Shown here: positions 25,951 through 34,492 of the stretch, piece by piece | How the letters are laid out: the number at the start of each line of letters is the position of its first letter | Numbering within the stretch: position 1 is the stretch's first letter | Source of the DNA: RGIG3077 sp964490175 | GTDB taxonomy: Bacteria; Bacillota; Clostridia; Oscillospirales; Ruminococcaceae | Length of the DNA: 64,000 bases | Reading direction: 5' to 3' | Assembly: GCA_964490175.1 (NCBI GenBank) | Contig: CAZBAI010000001.1 | Span: 1-64,000, forward strand | Made by a program: the position numbers and the translations under genes | Notes under the pieces: model-generated | The model's database searches: none | What the model was told of the DNA's origin: nothing | Seen by the model: the letters and a program-made list of their open reading frames with translations, nothing else

Positions 25951-26793
25951 TTATTCATCATTTTGCTTTTGCGCTGCGGTGCTTTTGTTGTGTTCATATT
26001 GGCGCATACTTTCATCGCTGACAAAATGCCCCTCGCCGTTTTCGTCAATCATAAGCACGCCGGCTGCGTTTGAGCCGATTTTATTGCTTTCAAAAACACT
26101 TTTTGCATATTCGATCTTATATGATATATTTGAAGAATTGCCTATGATAACCTCGATACGGTCGTCATAATTCAATGAAATATCATATTTATCGGAAAGG
26201 TCAACCGATATAATTCCGTCGATTTCGCTTTTATCAAAAGCTTTTTTGATAGAAGCTAAGATATCCGCTTTGTTTGATTCTTTATCCTTTAAAATCGAAA
26301 AGGGGAGCACGCTTTCAGGCTCGATTCCGTATACAGTCAAAAGACCGTCAATCGGCGAAACAAGCAAATCAAGCACCTTACCGTTTTGCGAAACTATCAG
26401 GTAGCCGTCTTGGGTTTTTACGTTATAGCACGGCTTGGTTTCCGTCACCGTAATCACAACCGTTGTGGGAAACTGCTTTTTCACGCTGACGGTTTCGACA
26501 TACAAAAGGCTGCCCAAAACTTTTTCCTCTGCTTTTGAGTAGTCTGCCCTGATGATGTTTTCGCCCGTTTTTATACCGCTTGCCTCGATGATATCCGCAT
26601 CGTTATAGGGCGTTTGACCGTTTACGATAATTTTGTCGGTTTTAAACAAAACGGTAAGCGACAAAGCAATGCCCACCACAGTCACAAGTATAAGCACAAG
26701 CACATAATAAAGTGAAAGATTTTTTTTGCTTGTGCGTTTTTTCTTCCGTGCACCTCTTTGCTCGGGTGCGTCGCTTTTTATAATATCTCTCAT
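25951..26793 (-). CDS. ftsQ: Cell division protein FtsQ/DivIB
   Basis: A 280-aa bitopic membrane protein with a basic cytoplasmic N-terminus (RKKKRTSKKN), one transmembrane helix (LYYVLVLILVTVVGIALSLT, about residues 28-48), and an extracellular POTRA domain (TDKIIVNGQTPYNDADIIEA). It belongs to the divisome scaffold with FtsL and DivIC. It lies 20 nt after murA and directly precedes ftsZ, with no ftsA between them. Confidence 0.88.
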   Translation of the reverse strand: MRDIIKSDAPEQRGARKKKRTSKKNLSLYYVLVLILVTVVGIALSLTVLFKTDKIIVNGQTPYNDADIIEASGIKTGENIIRADYSKAEEKVLGSLLYVETVSVKKQFPTTVVITVTETKPCYNVKTQDGYLIVSQNGKVLDLLVSPIDGLLTVYGIEPESVLPFSILKDKESNKADILASIKKAFDKSEIDGIISVDLSDKYDISLNYDDRIEVIIGNSSNISYKIEYAKSVFESNKIGSNAAGVLMIDENGEGHFVSDESMRQYEHNKSTAAQKQNDE

Positions 26794-26813
26794 CAAAAAT
26801 CCTTTTAAAAAAA

Positions 26814-28067
26814 TTATTCTCTTTTTATATTTGCGCCAAGCGCTGTAAGATAATCTTCAATTGCCTCATAGCCTCTGTCGATGTGTGATATTTCGCAAAT
26901 TTCACTGCGCCCCGATGCCGAAAGCGCCGCAATTGCAAGTGCCGCACCGCTGCGCAGGTCGGTTGCGCAGACCCGTGCGCCCGAAAGCTCATCAACGCCT
27001 TCGATAATCGCCGCTTTGCCTTCAACCCTTATATCTGCACCCATTTTGCACATGGCATCGACATGGCGAAAGCGTGATTCAAAAATATTTTCGACAAAAA
27101 CGCTTGTGCCCGAAGCTTTTGCGAGAACAGCCATTGTAATCGCCTGTATGTCTGTCGGAAATCCCGGGTGCGGCATTGTGCGAATAGTTTTTACGCTTGA
27201 AAGCCTTTTGGCGGCGTTTATATAAATTTTGTTTGAATATGAATACAGCTTGCAGCCCATTTGTTCATAAATCGGGAGAAAGGATTCCATATCCTCATAG
27301 TTCACTTTGTCGATAATGCCTTCGCCCCTTGTTGCGGCAATCGCCCCGATGTATGTACCTGCGGCGATTCTGTCCGGCATTATGCTGTATTCGCATCCGT
27401 TGAGTTTTTCAACGCCCTCGATTATGATTTTGCTTTGCCCCGCATTTTTGATTTTTGCGCCGCATTTGTTGAGAAATGCCGCAAGGTCTTTAATTTCCGG
27501 CTCTTTAGCGGCGTTGCAGATAATCGTTTCGCCCTTTGCTTTTACTGCCGCAAGCAGAATGTTTTCGGTTGCGCCGACCGAGGGGAAAGGCAGATTGATT
27601 TTTGCGCCGAAAATGCCGTTTGGCGAATCGCAAATCAAAGCGCCGTGACTTTCGTTTATGCGAACACCCATTTTTTTCAGTGCGGCAATGTGCATATCAA
27701 TAGGTCTGGGACCTAATTCACAGCCGCCCGGATAATAAAGCGTGCATTTGCCCGCAGAGCCTAATACTGCGCCCAAAAAAATAATCGACGAGCGCATTTT
27801 CATCATCAATTCTTCGGATATTTCCGTGCCGCCGTCATCACTGCGCTCAAGCGAAATTTCGTTGCCGTCAACGCAAGCTTTGACACCGAGTGCGGATAAA
27901 ATCCTGCAAGCGCAAAACACGTCGCTTATGGCAGGGCAGTTTTGCAGGTGAGTTTTTCCCGATAAAAGCACTGCCGAGGCAAGAATCGGGAGAACGCTGT
28001 TTTTTGCGCCTTGAACGGAAATTTCGCCGTGCAGAGGCTTGTTGCCTTCTATGATAAGCTTTTGCAT
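26814..28067 (-). CDS. murA: UDP-N-acetylglucosamine 1-carboxyvinyltransferase
   Basis: A 417-aa EPSP-synthase-fold enzyme that catalyses the first committed step of peptidoglycan synthesis. The N-terminal GEISVQGAKNSVLPI and the active-site loop PGGCELGPRPIDMH are present. The catalytic Cys is intact, so normal fosfomycin sensitivity of this enzyme is expected. The ATG at 28067 is taken; a GTG at 28082 is possible. Confidence 0.96.
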   Translation of the reverse strand: MQKLIIEGNKPLHGEISVQGAKNSVLPILASAVLLSGKTHLQNCPAISDVFCACRILSALGVKACVDGNEISLERSDDGGTEISEELMMKMRSSIIFLGAVLGSAGKCTLYYPGGCELGPRPIDMHIAALKKMGVRINESHGALICDSPNGIFGAKINLPFPSVGATENILLAAVKAKGETIICNAAKEPEIKDLAAFLNKCGAKIKNAGQSKIIIEGVEKLNGCEYSIMPDRIAAGTYIGAIAATRGEGIIDKVNYEDMESFLPIYEQMGCKLYSYSNKIYINAAKRLSSVKTIRTMPHPGFPTDIQAITMAVLAKASGTSVFVENIFESRFRHVDAMCKMGADIRVEGKAAIIEGVDELSGARVCATDLRSGAALAIAALSASGRSEICEISHIDRGYEAIEDYLTALGANIKRE

Positions 28068-28155
28068 ATTTATTTGCACCACCGTTTGCAGTATGTATTT
28101 TGATATGCCATACTATGCAATTTCGGGCGCTGCGGTGAAAACCGTAATTAAGTGA

Positions 28156-29277
28156 TTATGCCTTGGCGTTTTGCAAAACAATATCCAAAATGCGTTTTTG
28201 CGTATCGGAGATAGAAAGCGAGTTTGAATTTTTAGACATTTCCGTCAGCTTTAAGGGGTTTTCGTAAAAGTTTTTGACAGTATCTATCAGCAATTTAGGG
28301 GTAAGGTCTTTTTGTTCGATAAGCACTGCGGCGTTTGCATCGGCAAGCACCTTTGCGTTGTAATATTGATGATTTCCGGCAAGGTGCGGTGCGGGAATCA
28401 GCACAGCCGCTCTGCCTCTTGCTTCAAGCTCTGCAAGGGTTGCCGCACCGCTTCGGCAAATCACCAAATCGGCGCACGCCATGCACGTGTCCATATTATG
28501 TATATATTCGCTGATTTTCAGCCGCTCATTTGATGTATCGATATTTCTTTCGCGCATAAATCTCGGAAAATCATTGTGTCCGTTTGATCCGTAAGCGTGA
28601 ATATGGTTGATTTTTAAATGATTTTTCGTGTGCCATTCTATAAGCTCGGCAACGTTTTCGTTTATGCATTCCGAGCCTAAGCTTCCGCCAAAGGAAAGAA
28701 TGCACATACTGTCGTCAAAGCCAAGCTCACGCCTTGCCTCTTGCCGATTTTTTGAAAGAATCGAGCTTCGCACGGGAAGCCCCGTTACTGTATATTTTAC
28801 ATCTTCATCAAGATATTTTGCGGCGTCTTTTACGGTTAGCATAACGCATTTTGCGTGCTTTGAAAGCAACCTTGTGGTCACTCCCGGGTAGGCGTTTTGC
28901 TCATGAATTATTGTCGGAATGCCCATTTTTGCCGCCTTTAAAATCACAGGTCCGCTAACATAGCCGCCCGTGCCGATGGCGATATCCGGCTTAAAGCTGT
29001 CGATAATTTGCTTTGCCCTGTGGCCTGAGGTTGTCAGATATCCGACGGCTTTGACGTTGTTTTTTATGTTGCGCAGATTGAGCTGCCGCTGAAAGCCTTT
29101 AACCTTGATAGGCGCAAAGTCAAATCCTGCCTGCGGAATAAGTTTTGCTTCCATTCCGAAAGGCGTGCCGGCAAACAAAAATTCGGCATTGTCAACATTT
29201 TCTTTAATGATTGAAGCAATGGCAAGCGCAGGATTGATGTGACCTGCCGTGCCGCCTGCTGCCAAAAGAACTTTCAT
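28156..29277 (-). CDS. murG: Undecaprenyldiphospho-muramoylpentapeptide N-acetylglucosaminyltransferase
   Basis: A 373-aa GT28 enzyme that makes lipid II from lipid I on the inner membrane face. It shows GGTAGHINPALAIA, TGGYVSGPV, HEQNAYPGVTTRLLS and the donor-binding SFGGSLGS and CRSGAATLAELEARGRAAVLIP. The ATG at 29277 has GGAG upstream. Confidence 0.97.
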   Translation of the reverse strand: MKVLLAAGGTAGHINPALAIASIIKENVDNAEFLFAGTPFGMEAKLIPQAGFDFAPIKVKGFQRQLNLRNIKNNVKAVGYLTTSGHRAKQIIDSFKPDIAIGTGGYVSGPVILKAAKMGIPTIIHEQNAYPGVTTRLLSKHAKCVMLTVKDAAKYLDEDVKYTVTGLPVRSSILSKNRQEARRELGFDDSMCILSFGGSLGSECINENVAELIEWHTKNHLKINHIHAYGSNGHNDFPRFMRERNIDTSNERLKISEYIHNMDTCMACADLVICRSGAATLAELEARGRAAVLIPAPHLAGNHQYYNAKVLADANAAVLIEQKDLTPKLLIDTVKNFYENPLKLTEMSKNSNSLSISDTQKRILDIVLQNAKA

Positions 29278-29328
29278 AATCAAACTCCTTCAATAAGCGT
29301 TTTGCCCTGTTATTTAAATTTACCGTCG

Positions 29329-30573
29329 CTAATTATCAATAAGGGCTTGCCGTGATATGTTGAGCATTATGCCCATTTGAGCCAACTGCATTATAAGCGC
29401 CGTGCCGCCGTAGCTGAAAAACGGCAAGCTTATGCCCGTGTTGGGAATAGCGTTTGTTACAACGGCAATATTAAGAAATGCCTGAATGCCGATTTGAACC
29501 GTAAGCCCGACAGCGAGCATCATTCCGAATTTGTCGCTTGCCTTTGAGGCAATGTAAAATCCTCTGAACACAAACAGCACAAACAGTATTATTACGACCA
29601 TTGCGCCTACAAATCCCAATTCTTCACAGACGATTGCAAAAACAAAGTCGTTTTTACTTTCCGGCAAATAAAGATATTTTTGACGGGAATTGCCCAAACC
29701 CAACCCGAAAACGCCGCCCGAGCCTATGGCAATCAGCGATTGACAGGTTTGCCATGTCGTATCGAGCATATCGGAAAACGGATCACGCCAAGATTCAAAA
29801 CGTTTCGCAAAATAAGTAAAGCCCTGAACGTTCATTTTGTAAAGCACAAAAGCACCAATGCCCGCAGCACCGACTGCCAAAAGCGACAGAAGATGAAGAA
29901 CCTTTGCGCCGCCGACAAATATCATAACAAAAGCAATTGTGCATATCAGCAGTGTGCACGAAAGGTGAGGCTGTTTCATCAGCAGCAAAACAATGGGTGC
30001 CAAAAATGCTCCGAACATTAAAATGCCGCACTTGAATTTTTTCATGTCATCATAGTTTCGTGCTATCAAATAGGAAAAAAATATGATGATTCCGAGCTTC
30101 ATAAGCTCGGAGGGCTGAAATTCCGGCAAACTGCCGAATTTTAGCCAGCGTGTTGCGCCGTTGTGCGTTACGCCGATTTTCGGAATTGCAACGAGTATAA
30201 GCAAGATAAGCGGCACAAAATAGCAGGCAAGCGCAACGAATTTCTTTTGCAGAATGTGATAATCGAAATAGCTGAAAAAAAGCATTGCCACAAGCCCGAA
30301 CACAGCCAATGCGGCTTGCTTTTTCATATAATAAGCACCGTCGCCGCCTGTTGTTTCGACCTCGTAAAGTGCCCAAACATAGCTTGCGGAAAACATCATG
30401 ACTATTCCGAAAACGAGCAAAACCATTACTATCATGAGAAACGGCAGGTCGATAACGCCGCTTTTAATGCGTGCCTTGGCTTGCACACGTCTGGCTTTTG
30501 CAACACGCACGCTTTTTTTGGAAGAAATATTCTTTTTTGCTTTGCCGATATCGGCGGAATGTTGCTGCGCCAT
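29329..30573 (-). CDS. ftsW: Peptidoglycan glycosyltransferase FtsW
   Basis: A 414-aa SEDS protein with about 10 membrane helices and a basic cytoplasmic N-terminus (residues 8-40). Family motifs include NGATRWLKFG..PEFQPSELMKLG, ESKNDFVFAIVCEELGFVGA and the C-terminal GISLPFFSYGGTALI. It polymerises septal glycan with the class B PBP of this cluster. It directly follows mraY; murD, usual at this point, is missing. Confidence 0.95.
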   Translation of the reverse strand: MAQQHSADIGKAKKNISSKKSVRVAKARRVQAKARIKSGVIDLPFLMIVMVLLVFGIVMMFSASYVWALYEVETTGGDGAYYMKKQAALAVFGLVAMLFFSYFDYHILQKKFVALACYFVPLILLILVAIPKIGVTHNGATRWLKFGSLPEFQPSELMKLGIIIFFSYLIARNYDDMKKFKCGILMFGAFLAPIVLLLMKQPHLSCTLLICTIAFVMIFVGGAKVLHLLSLLAVGAAGIGAFVLYKMNVQGFTYFAKRFESWRDPFSDMLDTTWQTCQSLIAIGSGGVFGLGLGNSRQKYLYLPESKNDFVFAIVCEELGFVGAMVVIILFVLFVFRGFYIASKASDKFGMMLAVGLTVQIGIQAFLNIAVVTNAIPNTGISLPFFSYGGTALIMQLAQMGIMLNISRQALIDN

Positions 30574-30611
30574 GAAAAACCTCCGTTTAAATATTTAAAT
30601 GCACATAGGCA

Positions 30612-31628
30612 TTAGTGAATAGACTGCATAAAAATCGCAATTGCGGCAAAAATCAGCCCCGACAGTGAAAAAGTGATTACGATTTTGTATTCGGAAAAGC
30701 CGCAAAGCTCAAAATGATGATGAATCGGCGACATTTTGAAAATACGTTTTTTTGTGGTTTTGTAAGAAATCACCTGCAAAACAACGCTCATTGCTTCACA
30801 AAAATATACAGCGCCTATGAGCACCATGAGAAGGTGACAATGCGTTGCGATTCCGATTGCCGTGAACGCTCCGCCGAGATACATAGAGCCGGTGTCACCC
30901 ATAAAGCATTTTGCCGGGTGCAGATTCCATATAAGAAAGCCTATGCAGCCGCCTGCAATTGCAAACGCATAAAGTATAAGCTCATTTGAGCCTGAAAAAT
31001 CAAGCTGCGAGCACAAAAGCGCCAAGCCGAGCATTGAAACTACGGTGACGGTTGAGCAAAGCCCGTCGATGCCGTCGGTGAGGTTGACGGCGTTGGTCAT
31101 AAATACCATAAAGAGCAGAATAAGCGGATAATACGCAATTGAAAGCTCTAATTTGAAGAAGTAAAAGTCGATATAGGTTTGCGTGTCGCCAAGTGCATAA
31201 AGCATTGCCAAAAATGCGGCGCCGAACACAATCTGAAAAAACATTTTTTGCTTTGCGCTAAGACCGAGATTTTGCTTTTTTACTGCCTTTATGTAGTCGT
31301 CCGCAAAGCCTATGGCACTGCACGCAAGGGCATATAAAACGCAGGCGACAAGCTTTAGTGCGCCGTTGTTTATATTATCACTCAAGATATCGGCAAACCG
31401 AAAACGGTATGTTAAATATCCGAGAATTACGGAAACAACGCTTGCGATAATGAACATAAAACCGCCCATTATCGGCGTTCCCTGCTTTGATTTATGCCAA
31501 TTCGGACCTATATCGAGAATTGTTTGACCGAAGTGGATTTTTTTTAAATACGGTATCAGTACAATACCGATGAGAGCGGATAAAGCAAATGCGGTAAGCG
31601 ATACCGCAATGCTGAGAAAATACTGCAT
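30612..31628 (-). CDS. mraY: Phospho-N-acetylmuramoyl-pentapeptide-transferase
   Basis: A 338-aa polytopic enzyme (about 10 helices) that makes lipid I from UDP-MurNAc-pentapeptide. Family residues are seen in GFADDYIK, NAVNLTDGIDGLCS and the C-terminal PIHHHFELCGFSE. The RBS is AAAGGAA upstream of the ATG. Confidence 0.97.
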   Translation of the reverse strand: MQYFLSIAVSLTAFALSALIGIVLIPYLKKIHFGQTILDIGPNWHKSKQGTPIMGGFMFIIASVVSVILGYLTYRFRFADILSDNINNGALKLVACVLYALACSAIGFADDYIKAVKKQNLGLSAKQKMFFQIVFGAAFLAMLYALGDTQTYIDFYFFKLELSIAYYPLILLFMVFMTNAVNLTDGIDGLCSTVTVVSMLGLALLCSQLDFSGSNELILYAFAIAGGCIGFLIWNLHPAKCFMGDTGSMYLGGAFTAIGIATHCHLLMVLIGAVYFCEAMSVVLQVISYKTTKKRIFKMSPIHHHFELCGFSEYKIVITFSLSGLIFAAIAIFMQSIH

Positions 31629-31649
31629 TTGGTTTTACGTTCCTTTCCC

Positions 31650-33008
31650 TTATGATAATATATCGCCGAAAAGGGATTTGATCACATTTTCAAGGTGCAT
31701 GCCTCGGCTTGCTTTGAACAGTATGACATCGCCTTTGCGAATAAACTCTTTTAAATTGCGGGTAAGCGTTTCGGGGTTGAAAAAATTCTTTGTCGCCTTG
31801 CCCTTAATGCCGGCAATTCGTGCGATATATTGGCTTTGCGTGCCCAAGCAGAAAACTGCGTCTGCCGAGCTTTGCGCACAGTATTCGCCGACTGCGCAGT
31901 GCAATGCCTTTGAATGCTCTCCTAATTCCAGCATATCGCCCAAAACGGCGATTTTTCGCTTGCCGTCAATCAAATCAAGCATATTAAGAGATGCTTTCAT
32001 AGAATCGGGGCTTGCGTTATAGCAATCGGCAATAACTTTTATGCCGTTTATATCAATAATATTTTGCCGTATTGAGCTTGCTTTAAACTTTAAAAGTGCA
32101 GATTGTATCTGCGCATTTTCGAGCTTGCAGATTTTACCGACCGCAAAAGCGCACAGTGCGTTCAAAACATTATGCATTCCCGCAGTGTTGAGAGTTACAT
32201 CACATTTTTCTTGACCGAAAATCATCGTAAATTCGGTCTTTGAACCGTTTGAAACTATATCGGCGGCTTTGAAGTCGGCATCTGTATTTTCTATGCCGTA
32301 AGTTACAACATTGCGATTAAGATTTGATTTTTGCGCAAAAAGCAAATCGTCATCGGCGTTTATGACAAGGGGCATATCATCGCTCATTGAGTTTAAAATT
32401 TCAAGCTTTGCTTTAAGTATGCCCTGTTTTGAACCTAAATTTTCAATGTGCGACCAGCCGATATTCGTAATTACGGCGACATTAGGTTTTGCGATATTTG
32501 TTAAATAGTCGATTTCGCCGAAATGATTCATACCCATTTCGATAACAGCCGCTTCATAGGTTGAATTAAGCTCAAAAAGGGTTTTCGGCAAGCCTATGTG
32601 ATTGTTGTGATTGCCTTGGGTTTTAAGCGTTTTGTATTTTTCGCCCAAAACAAGCGCTATCATATCCTTTGTTGTGGTTTTTCCGACGCTGCCGGTTACT
32701 CCCACAAGAATCGGCGAAAACTTTTCTCTGTAGCTTCTTGCAATATCGCCCAAAGCCTTTGTCGTGTCATTTGTCAAAAGGCATGGAACACCGTTAATCG
32801 CATATTGCGAAACAACGGCGCACGCACCGGCTTTAACGGCACTTTGCGCAAAATCGTGCCCATCAAAATTAGCCCCTTTTAACGCTATAAAAACACTGCC
32901 GGGCACAATTGCCCTTGTGTCGGTCGAAATATCGCAAACGGCACAGTCAATCGGACATTCACAGCCCAATATATCGGCAATTTCTTTTGTTGTAAGGTTT
33001 TCCGTCAA
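31650..33008 (-). CDS. murF: UDP-N-acetylmuramoyl-tripeptide--D-alanyl-D-alanine ligase
   Basis: A 452-aa Mur ligase that adds D-Ala-D-Ala. The ATP loop GVTGSVGKTTTKDM is near residue 105. NHNNHIGLP and YNASPDSMKASL are also present. It appears to begin with TTG at 33008, overlapping the murE stop (TTGA), so it is translationally coupled. Confidence 0.95.
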   Translation of the reverse strand: MTENLTTKEIADILGCECPIDCAVCDISTDTRAIVPGSVFIALKGANFDGHDFAQSAVKAGACAVVSQYAINGVPCLLTNDTTKALGDIARSYREKFSPILVGVTGSVGKTTTKDMIALVLGEKYKTLKTQGNHNNHIGLPKTLFELNSTYEAAVIEMGMNHFGEIDYLTNIAKPNVAVITNIGWSHIENLGSKQGILKAKLEILNSMSDDMPLVINADDDLLFAQKSNLNRNVVTYGIENTDADFKAADIVSNGSKTEFTMIFGQEKCDVTLNTAGMHNVLNALCAFAVGKICKLENAQIQSALLKFKASSIRQNIIDINGIKVIADCYNASPDSMKASLNMLDLIDGKRKIAVLGDMLELGEHSKALHCAVGEYCAQSSADAVFCLGTQSQYIARIAGIKGKATKNFFNPETLTRNLKEFIRKGDVILFKASRGMHLENVIKSLFGDILS

Positions 33009-34429
33009 AGCCTGCTCAATCCTTCCGCAACAATTTCTCTTTCGTCAAAATGAATTTTTTCTCCGTTTGCAAGCACCTGATAATCTTCATGACCCTTGCC
33101 CGCAAGCACGATAACATCGCCGGACTGTGCGTTTTCGAGCGCATAATATATGGCGCTTTTTCTGTCGGTGATTCTGACAAATTCGCATTCGCCGATGCCT
33201 TCTATTATATCGTTTATAATTTCGTCAGGCGCTTCGTTTCGGGGATTATCCGAGGTGATTATAAGCAAATCGGCATATTTGGAAGCAGCATTTCCCATTA
33301 AGGGACGTTTGGTTTTATCTCTGTTTCCGCCGCAGCCGAAAAGGCAAATAAGCCGATTTTCGGTAAAAGTTTTTATTGCCGCCAGAATGTTTTCAAGTGC
33401 GTCGGGCGTGTGCGCATAGTCGCAAATCACGGAAAAATCCTTGTCGGTAGGAATAATTTCGCATCTTCCCTTTGTGCCTTTGTAGCTTGACGCCGCTTCG
33501 ATGATTTTTTCAATCGGCATACCCAATTTAAGGCAAGCGCCCATTGCCGCAGTGGCGTTTGATATATTAAACAGCCCCGGCATATGAAGATTTACAAAAT
33601 ATGATTTGTCGCCCGTGCAAAACCAAAAGCTGCTTCCTGCGGCGTTTGTTCTAATAGCGTCGGCGTAAAAATCCGCCTTTTTGCGATTTGAAAAAGTATA
33701 TTTATTGCAGTTGATTTCGTTATAAAGCCTTTCGCCGTAGGCATCGTCAATGTTGCATATGGCAACGTCGCAAATCTGGAAAAGCTGTTTTTTGGCGTTG
33801 TAATAGTCCTCCATATCGTTGTGATAATCGAGATGATCGGGCGTTAAATTCGTGAAAACGCCGATTCCGAAAGAGGCGGGACCGATTCTTTTTTGCTGCA
33901 AGCCGAAGCTTGAAACTTCCATGACTGCGTGCGTGCAACCGGCTTTTACCATTTTTGAAAGAAGCGAGAAAAACTCAAACGTCAAGGGCGTGGTGTTTTT
34001 TGCAGGAATAATTTCATCGCCTATTTCATTTTGAATAGTGCCGATAAGACCGACTTTGCAGCCGTTTTCCGTCAAAATGTGCTTGATGATTCCCGTAACG
34101 GTGGTTTTGCCGTTCGTGCCGGTAACGCCGATAAGTTTTAGCTTTTTTTCCGGATTGGAAAACCATTTTGCGCACAGCACGCCGTAATACTGTCTTGTGT
34201 CGCCGACAACAAGCTGTCTTTCAAGACCTAAATCACGTTCGACAATAACCAGTGCGGCACCGTCGCAAAGTGCCTTTTTTGCAAATTCGTGTCCGTCAAA
34301 GCTTGAACCCTTTATGCAGACGAATATGCAGTTTTTTTCGATTTTTCTTGAATCGTCCGTAATTGCCGAAATTTCACAATTTTCAATCGGCAGTATTGAC
34401 GTGTTGTCAAAAAGGTCAAAAAGTTTCAT
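33005..34429 (-). CDS. murE: UDP-MurNAc-L-Ala-D-Glu--meso-diaminopimelate ligase
   Basis: A 474-aa Mur ligase with ATP motif GVTGTNGKTTVTGII and the amino-acid-specificity motif DNPR (TSDNPRNEAPDEI), diagnostic of meso-diaminopimelate rather than lysine. The cell wall is therefore A1-gamma/DAP type. The ATG at 34429 is better placed behind AAAGGA than the ATG at 34435. Confidence 0.96.
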   Translation of the reverse strand: MKLFDLFDNTSILPIENCEISAITDDSRKIEKNCIFVCIKGSSFDGHEFAKKALCDGAALVIVERDLGLERQLVVGDTRQYYGVLCAKWFSNPEKKLKLIGVTGTNGKTTVTGIIKHILTENGCKVGLIGTIQNEIGDEIIPAKNTTPLTFEFFSLLSKMVKAGCTHAVMEVSSFGLQQKRIGPASFGIGVFTNLTPDHLDYHNDMEDYYNAKKQLFQICDVAICNIDDAYGERLYNEINCNKYTFSNRKKADFYADAIRTNAAGSSFWFCTGDKSYFVNLHMPGLFNISNATAAMGACLKLGMPIEKIIEAASSYKGTKGRCEIIPTDKDFSVICDYAHTPDALENILAAIKTFTENRLICLFGCGGNRDKTKRPLMGNAASKYADLLIITSDNPRNEAPDEIINDIIEGIGECEFVRITDRKSAIYYALENAQSGDVIVLAGKGHEDYQVLANGEKIHFDEREIVAEGLSRL

Positions 34430-34492
34430 AGACATTTTCCTTTCCGAAAAAAGTTCTTTAAGTTTATCGACTTTATAATATATCAGCCCATA